NCBI GenBank assembly: GCA_006176705.1
Contig: QRFJ01000055.1
Location: 1,054,001 to 1,118,000, forward strand
Reading direction: 5' to 3'
Length of the DNA: 64,000 nucleotides
DNA from: Cocos nucifera
Lineage: Eukaryota; Streptophyta; Magnoliopsida; Arecales; Arecaceae
The notes beneath the pieces are model-generated. The model saw nothing but the letters and a program-made list of their open reading frames with translations. It did no database searches and had not been told where the DNA came from. The translations under genes and the position numbers were made by a program. Shown one piece after another: positions 58,344 to 64,000 of this stretch (positions within the stretch are counted from its first letter, which is position 1; each line of letters begins with the position of its first letter).

Positions 58344-58672
58344 GATTAACTCTTAAAACTTAGTCGACTAAGATGTATGCCAAGCATGCCATGAGATTTA
58401 TAGCAGCTTTTCTTTTTCGAAATCATTTGTAAGCTAGACTTGCTTTCTAAACTTGATTTAACTCTCATTAACCATCCTTTTTAAGGTGTATCAAGCCTAA
58501 CTTTTTTTTAATGATCTTTTGATTGATGATACTCTATTTAATTGATGAAAATCACTTAAATCATTGTGAGCAGTTGGAATTTAAACTACACATCCTCAAA
58601 AATAATATTAGTAACATAACAAATTATACTCAAATTTTTTTATCATCATCAAAATTAATCTTTAGATCAATA

Positions 58673-59640
58673 GAGGATTATACAGTCTCTATTCTAGACC
58701 TTTTCCTTTGTCTACATCTATTCATGTAGCTAAGAGCACCACTTCTAATGGCTGGTATAACTATTTAGGCCATCTCCATTATCGCTTGCTTTGCTCCATG
58801 GTGAAGACCAATAATCTCTCTTGCAACTATTCATATTTTCATCCTCTTTGTCCATCTTGTCAGTTAGACAAATCTAGTAAGTTGCATTTATCTCCAACCC
58901 ATCGTCATAGTCAGTTTTCATTAGACCTCATTTATAGTAATGTTTGGGGTCCTTCCCCTAGTCCATCTTTATTAGGACACCACTACTATATAATTTTTGC
59001 TAATGATCAAAGCAAATTCATTTGGTTTTATCCATTAAAGTGCAAATCTAATGTATTCTCTACTTTCTTACAATTTCAAGCTTTGGTTGAATGGCATTTC
59101 TCTCATACTATCAAATCAATCCAAACTAATTGAAGAGGAAAGTTTCATTCTCTTCCTCATTTTTTTAGTAAAATTGGCATTATCTATCGTATAGCTACTC
59201 ATCACACCCACGAGCAGCAAGGGGCTATTGAATGTTGTCACCATCATATTACGAAAACTAGCCTCTCCCTTCTTGCTCATGGGACTATGCACATATCATA
59301 TTGGCACCATGCCTTGGCTGTCTTTCTCATTAATAGAATGCTGTCCAAAATCTCTAGTGGTATGTCCCCCTTCAAACTCATTTACAATAAACCACCATCT
59401 TATGCCTTCTTGTGAATTTTTGGATGTTTATGCTATCCCTTTCTTCGTCCTTACAATCACCACAAAATGGAGCATCAATCTCAATCGTATATTTCTTGGC
59501 TATAGTCCCTCTCACATAGTGCCCATTGGTATCTCGATCTGACAACAAATCGTACATATATTACTAGGCACGTTCGCTTTAACGAATCTATCATTTTTTT
59601 TAATCTCGCTCTCTTTTAAGTCCTCCATCATGATCATCTC
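58673..59640 (+). pseudogene. Copia 3 pre-integrase and integrase
   Basis: The frame 58708-59133 reads NYLGHLHYRLLCSMV (pre-integrase, first His region), CPSCQLDKSSKLHLSPTH (zinc CxxC), then LDLIYSNVWGPSPSPS with the first Asp changed to Asn, and IIFANDQSKFIWFYPLK. Next come HTHEQQGAIECCHHHI (catalytic Glu region) and SYWHHALAVFLINRML near 59310 in a shifted frame. It ends HKMEHQSQSYIFLGYSPSH. Loss of the first Asp and several frame changes make it inactive. Confidence 0.8.
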
Positions 59641-60069
59641 CCTCTTCTCCTTCTTAGGGTGTTACATCACTTCAGCCTCCACAAAGGGCCACCCCATCAC
59701 TATTGTCCATTCTTCCACTAGTTATACATTTTGGGCCCTTTGTCTCGTCTATCCACCTCATCATCGGTAGCATCCTCCATGTCTTAGTCTACCTTAACAC
59801 CACTTTCCTTGACTAATCCCAATCCCAGCCCCTTTAGGATTACTAGATCTGTACCTGTTTAGACTAGATTACTTAATGGCCTCTATCAAAACCCCTCATC
59901 AGCAAAATCCTTCCTTCCCACACCTTCCCCGATAACTGATTCTCAATTAGACATGCCCTCTTCTGACCCATCTTCCTAACCCACCCATATCCTTTCCATG
60001 GTGCTTCAACCCCATCCCAACCAGCCATCCACCCTTACCACCACTATCCTCATCATAGAATCAACTTGT
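59641..60069 (+). other. Integrase-RT linker of Copia 3
   Basis: Pro/Ser/Thr-rich coding remnant with many stops, the usual low-complexity link before RT in Copia polyproteins. No separate gene. Confidence 0.5.
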
Positions 60070-60775
60070 TTTATGTAGTCATCTACACACTTTGAGTGGC
60101 ATGCTACAATGATTGAGGAATTTAATGCTCTTATCTATAATGGTACGTAGTCTCTCGTACCATATTCATTTCACTAAAAAAAATTGGTTGGGTGTAAATA
60201 GGTGTACAAGATCAAGAGAAAGGCTGATGGCTCTCTCGAGTGCTATAAAGCATGCCTAGTTGCTAAAGGGTTCCACCAGCAACTTGGCCTCAACAATAAT
60301 GAGATATTCAGTTAGGCTGGTTATCAAACGTACCATAATTTGGTTTATTCTAAGTCTTACAATCTCTCAGGGTTGGTCCATCCAGCAATTAGATGTTCAC
60401 AATACATTTCTACATGGCAACCTAATAGAAGAAGTCTACATGTCCCAACCATTGAGGTTTAAGAACTGCGACCATTCAGATTATGTCTGTCATCTCCACA
60501 AATCTTTATACGAGTTAAAACAATCACCCTATGCCTGGTTTCATCATCTTTGCTAGTTTCTTCTCTGATTGGGGTTTGTTTCCAGCAAGATCCTTCATTA
60601 TTTATTTTGAGGATGGCCTCTCATATCCTTTATGTGCTCATGTATGTTGATGATATTTTAGTAACCAACAGTGACTCCAATCAGGTCTCTCTACTCCTTC
60701 GTCAGTTTGCTACAAAATTCTCCATTAAGGATCTTGGTGATCTCCTTTTTTTCTTAGAAATTGAGGCTATTTGAA
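60070..60775 (+). pseudogene. Copia 3 reverse transcriptase
   Basis: RVT_2 in broken frames: HFEWHATMIEEFNALIYNGT, then LVGCK, a stop for Trp, VYKIKRKADGSLECYKACLV and AKGFHQQLGL. The fingers are damaged (60260-60556). The catalytic part is open at 60550-60774: QDPSLFILRMASHILYVLMY, YVDDILVTNSD, then FSIKDLGDLLFFLEIEA. Confidence 0.8.
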
Positions 60776-61560
60776 ACTCTATCAATTTATTATTAACTCA
60801 AAATCGCTATATCAGAGATCTACTTTTCAAGGTAAGCATGGTTGATCGTAAACCTATTCAGACCCTAATGGCCATGACATAGGATTCTGATTCAAGGGGT
60901 GCTCCCCATCTTTCACCCCATTGTTGGAGCTCTTCAATATGTTACATTGACATGCCTTAACATTTCCTTTGCAGTGAATAAAGTATATTAGTTTATGCAA
61001 TCTTCTAGTATTGATCTCTAGGTTATGGTCAAGTGCATCATGAGGTACTTTCAAGCTACAGCTGATCATGGGTTATAGATTTACTGGTCTACCTCTCACC
61101 CGCTCCAAGCCTTCTTCGATATGGATTGGGTGGATGAAGGACTAATTGGTGCCCCACTGGAGGCTATGTAATTTTTCTTAGCTCCAACCTCATTTCTTGG
61201 GCATCTTGCAAATAGAAGATAGTTGTTCGCTCATCCATAGAGTTTGAATATAAGGCCTTATCTGATGCATCAACTAAACTAATTTGGCTTGTCTTTATTT
61301 TAAGAACTATGCCATCATCTCCATGGCCCCCCCATTCTATGGTGTGACAACCTTAGGGCTACTTACCTCTTGGCCAATCCTATTTTCCATGCTTACACAA
61401 AGCATGTCAAAATTGATTTTTATTTCGTTCGTAAACATATTGCACGATGTCAACTATCCATCCAGTTCATCTCCACCCAAGTTCAACTTGTTGATATTGT
61501 TACCAAGCCCTTGGGTACCTTACATTTTAGGTTCTTAATGGATAAGCTAAAGATTCGCGG
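60776..61560 (+). pseudogene. Copia 3 RT end and RNase H
   Basis: Readable traces are LLTQNRYIRDLLFKVSMVDR, SSNLISWASCK, then VVRSSIEFEYKALSDASTKL (the RNase H EAEY-type region), and HVKIDFYFVRKHIARCQLSI with FISTQVQLVDIVTKPLG (about 61405-61520), the usual C-terminal motif. Stops and shifts throughout. A purine tract (TTTAGGGGATG) lies directly before the 3' LTR. Confidence 0.75.
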
Positions 61561-61586
61561 TCTCAATTCTCTACCTTTAGGGGATG

Positions 61587-61622
61587 TGTCAATGCACATT
61601 CACCCTCTATATTTGCCTTACA

Positions 61623-61666
<44 letters not shown>

Positions 61667-61855
61667 TTTAGAAACTCTATATTTAGTTTTTATCCTTACT
61701 TAGCATGTAATCAAGACACTCCTTTTTCATATCTTGTAATAGCTATAATAGCTAGCCTAGGGCAACCACAATTGTAATCTATATATTCTCTTATTAGAGG
61801 TCAATGAAAGGCAAGGGAGAAGAAATTATCTTCATCATAGAAATTATCTTTTTCA
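61587..61855 (+). repeat. 3' LTR of Copia 3 (269 bp)
   Basis: Begins TGTCAATGCACA, ends ATCTTTTTCA, and matches the 5' LTR. It holds the uninterrupted target of the TRIM at about 61770-61785. Confidence 0.8.
61626..61662. repeat. (AT)n microsatellite, about 18 units
   Basis: Pure AT dinucleotide run within the 3' LTR; the 5' LTR has no equivalent run, so it expanded after insertion. Confidence 0.95.
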
Positions 61856-63178
61856 TATCATAAGATGAAGTCGAGCTCTGAAAGAGAGATATAGTCTATT
61901 GAAGAATAGCATTCGGTGATGTGGCTTCTAAACTAAAGATTTTCTTATTCCATTCCTTCCACACACCAACATACCATAGTTGCCGATACATCTCATGCTA
62001 CTTGCTTCCCCTTATTTTTTTATTGTACGTTCTTCCCCCATTCGATCCACAATGCATATAAATACTAATTTTATTAAAAAGAGATGTGGTTATGGGAAAT
62101 AGAATAAGATAACTTGCATAGGTATTTCTAATGAGCATGAAATCATGAACATCCAGTCAAAGAAATGACCTCAAGAAGCTTAATGGCCTATCATACTATA
62201 TCCAATAAAAGCCATAGGCTATAAAAAAGCATGAAGATTATTAGTAGCCAAAGCATGAGACATCTAAATTTTTGCCAACAACTCAACAACTGATCAAATA
62301 CTTGCCACATATTATGTCTACAAAGAGATAACCTCACACCTCTACCAAAAAAAAGAGATAACCTCACACTATAGCTCATCGACATATCGGGACAACCTGA
62401 GTGTCTTTCCATCCATCACGAGAAAGCCTTGAAAATAGCATGTGATCAAAACTTTTCTCTTTATTTGCACATGAACCTAGAGAAGACATCAACCTCTAAG
62501 CTTCTTGTTAAAACCAAAAAATGTAAGCATGCCTTGGAGCAACCCTCTGCCCAACCAAATGCATGCCTTGTTCCCCATTTTGGGTGGAAGAACATCTACA
62601 CTAAAACAAACAAGGGTTAATACAAAAGAAGAAACCAACATCAGCTTAAAACATACATAGATTCTTAAACAACTCTCCTTGTATCCTAAAGGCAACAATC
62701 GCTTGCCCAACAATTCCAAATTTCTTTGATCTCTAGAGTCGATGACACATAAGATTTAGCAAGCAATTGACTATTCTAGATTCTTTCCATAATTTTTACC
62801 AAACAATAGATCCGATCCAAGAGAAGAAAGGATTTTCTTTAATTGGTAAGCTCAAATCTCTTATAACACAATAGTAGAAAATACTAAAAATTTTTGAAAT
62901 CACAGCTCTAAACCTTTTACTTTCATTAAAGATAGATCAAACTAATATTGAAACACTACATTTATACTAGCAAAATCTACCTCTATGCATGACATCCAGC
63001 TAAGATTTTTGTCTAGCTAGGAAAGGTAACAATTTTTCTTAAATGGACATGACTAATGAAAATGGTTATGGAATAACAAAAATCCTTCTTAGACTAGGTC
63101 TCAACCTCAATGTTAACATTTTTTGGTATTGCATCCCCTAATTCCTTCTTGATGAGAAGATATGCTTGGTTAAGATTT
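61856..63178. other. LINE-side flank, then unassigned sequence
   Basis: The first 130 bases on the minus strand continue the LINE fragment (VWKEWNKKIFSLEA). Beyond about 62000 I see no recognisable family. Open frames at 62412-62191 and 62719-62489 (both minus) show no domain. No tandem repeats or RNA genes are visible. Confidence 0.35.
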
Positions 63179-64000
63179 TGTTGGAAAATATGTTCCAAAG
63201 TCAATCGTCAGCCTATTGACGATTGTACTATATTATATTTATAATTAATTTATTAATTAATAAAATATATTTTTATTATTTTTTCATCATAAAGTATTCA
63301 TCTTCTAATAAACTCCATTATTGTGATGAAGTTCTTAGAACTATTTAGCTTCGATAAAGAGATGGTTTATCGATTAGTCCTTAAAATAGTTTATGACCAA
63401 ATAATAGATTGTTAATTAGGGCGATGGCATCTATCGAGCATAGATTACTGTATGTAATATAGGTTGGTTGTTCTCTTAACTAGTAAGTGTGGAGATACTA
63501 GTATGGCATACAGGTGAGATATAAGGGTACATCATCATAGGACGTGACCAACTTCAGAATATTCTGCTGTCAAGAATATCTCTGATGGGATATAGATATA
63601 AGTATCCCTTAGATCTGAGATCATCTCAGTGACTTGCAAGCAACTCACTATGCTTTGGTACTGGACTAACCAAATTTTTAATTTAGTAATGAAAGGCTTT
63701 TGGACACAGTCAAGTACTTGTGAAGTCAGTGTATGATCAAGATGGGATTGACCACTCCAAGAGTTGGAGAATAATGTATCACTATATTTCAATATAGCAA
63801 AATCTTAGCTAGGATAATCCATTAGATGAATTTGATATTTTGAAATACAATGTGGACAATCTGATCAAAGTTGACAGTTGAACTCGGAGGTATCCTACAA
63901 GCATTTTGGTTAAGAAGATGAATTATATGAAAACTATATCCACATGGGTTCTAAGAATATTATTCTACACATTCGACCTATCCGACCATTGAGTACTATT
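63179..64000 (+). repeat. LTR of Copia 1 family, cut by window end
   Basis: Starts TGTTGGAAAATATG and is colinear for its whole visible length with 16704 onward and 27779 onward. It includes a perfect 9-bp stem-loop (63202-63210 with 63217-63225). Whether it is a solo LTR or the 5' LTR of a full element cannot be seen. Confidence 0.82.

Larger units (their letters stand above)
53735..58672 (-). mobile_element. Solo LTR of SIRE-like family in Copia 3, with nested element
   Basis: Begins TGTTGCCCAGG and ends TTTAGATCAATA (CA changed to TA), with a perfect 5-bp TSD GAGGA at 53730-53734 and 58673-58677. Excluding the nested element at 54939-58343 it is about 1.53 kb, the same size as the SIRE-like LTRs at 2727, 10541 and 14717. 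It shares their head (CCAAGAGG...GTGAATTG) and tail (ATCATCAAAATTAATC). No PBS or gag is present, hence solo. It contains TTAGTCGACTAA palindromes where the relatives have GTCGACACC motifs. The strand follows the relatives. Confidence 0.85.
51313..61855 (+). mobile_element. Copia 3, old Copia element with three nested insertions
   Basis: Plus-strand element with short LTRs (about 260-270 bp), an initiator-methionine PBS, gag, protease, integrase, RT, RNase H and 3' LTR in Copia order. A TRIM sits in the 5' LTR and a solo LTR in the pol start; the latter holds a further element. Flanks CACCA and TATCA match at only three of five bases, so the TSD is doubtful. All genes are heavily mutated. Confidence 0.82.

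Overview
The window is eukaryotic, from a large AT-rich plant genome, most likely a monocot. The general style of its LTR elements recalls palms, but that is an inference and no host gene is present to fix the species. I find no host protein gene, rRNA, tRNA or CRISPR array. Almost everything that can be assigned is transposable-element DNA, mostly decayed and nested up to three levels deep. I could date and delimit most insertions from paired LTRs, primer-binding sites (PBS), polypurine tracts (PPT) and target-site duplications (TSD).

Layout from the left. 1-4266 is the start-side half of a minus-strand SIRE-like Copia element (gag, zinc knuckle, PBS, LTR). 4267-38937 is one minus-strand Ty3/Gypsy element (Gypsy A, probably Tat-like). 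It has a spliced antisense coiled-coil ORF region at 4375-6537, a 180-bp tandem array at 6840-8030, integrase and RNase H at 8160-10540, RT at 16315-16703, and RT N-terminus, protease and gag at 36239-38900. Gypsy A is split by two insertions: a 5.8-kb SIRE-like non-autonomous element (10541-16314) and a 19.5-kb plus-strand Copia element, Copia 1 (16704-36233). Copia 1 itself carries a solo LTR in gag (21506-24380) and a 4.9-kb CACTA transposon in its 3' LTR (28439-33380).

38938-46437 is a younger plus-strand Copia element (Copia 2). It keeps a long RT frame but has lost the protease and most of RNase H, and its 5' LTR is missing in place. A 1.2-kb piece of that LTR instead sits at 34709-35939, next to a 10-N gap and between two identical 71-bp blocks, so the local assembly is suspect. 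46438 to about 49170 is the 5' end of a second, diverged Gypsy element (Gypsy B) with a 45-bp minisatellite in its LTR.

49170-51040 is unassigned. 51043-51312 plus 61856 to about 61990 is the tail of a minus-strand LINE. It is interrupted by the plus-strand Copia 3 (51313-61855), which holds a 723-bp TRIM in its 5' LTR and a solo LTR (53735-58672). That solo LTR in turn contains a 3.4-kb gag-protease-only Copia element (54939-58343). From 63179 to the window end another LTR of the Copia 1 family begins.

The observations most worth following are: a stem-loop with compensatory base changes near the 5' end of the Copia 1-family LTR; 21-bp-phased and palindromic TCGA motifs in the SIRE-like LTRs; the spliced antisense ORF and hairpin-bearing 180-bp array in Gypsy A; the long inverted repeat in the CACTA element; the compact TRIM; and the probable misassembly at 34.6-36.0 kb and 38.94 kb.
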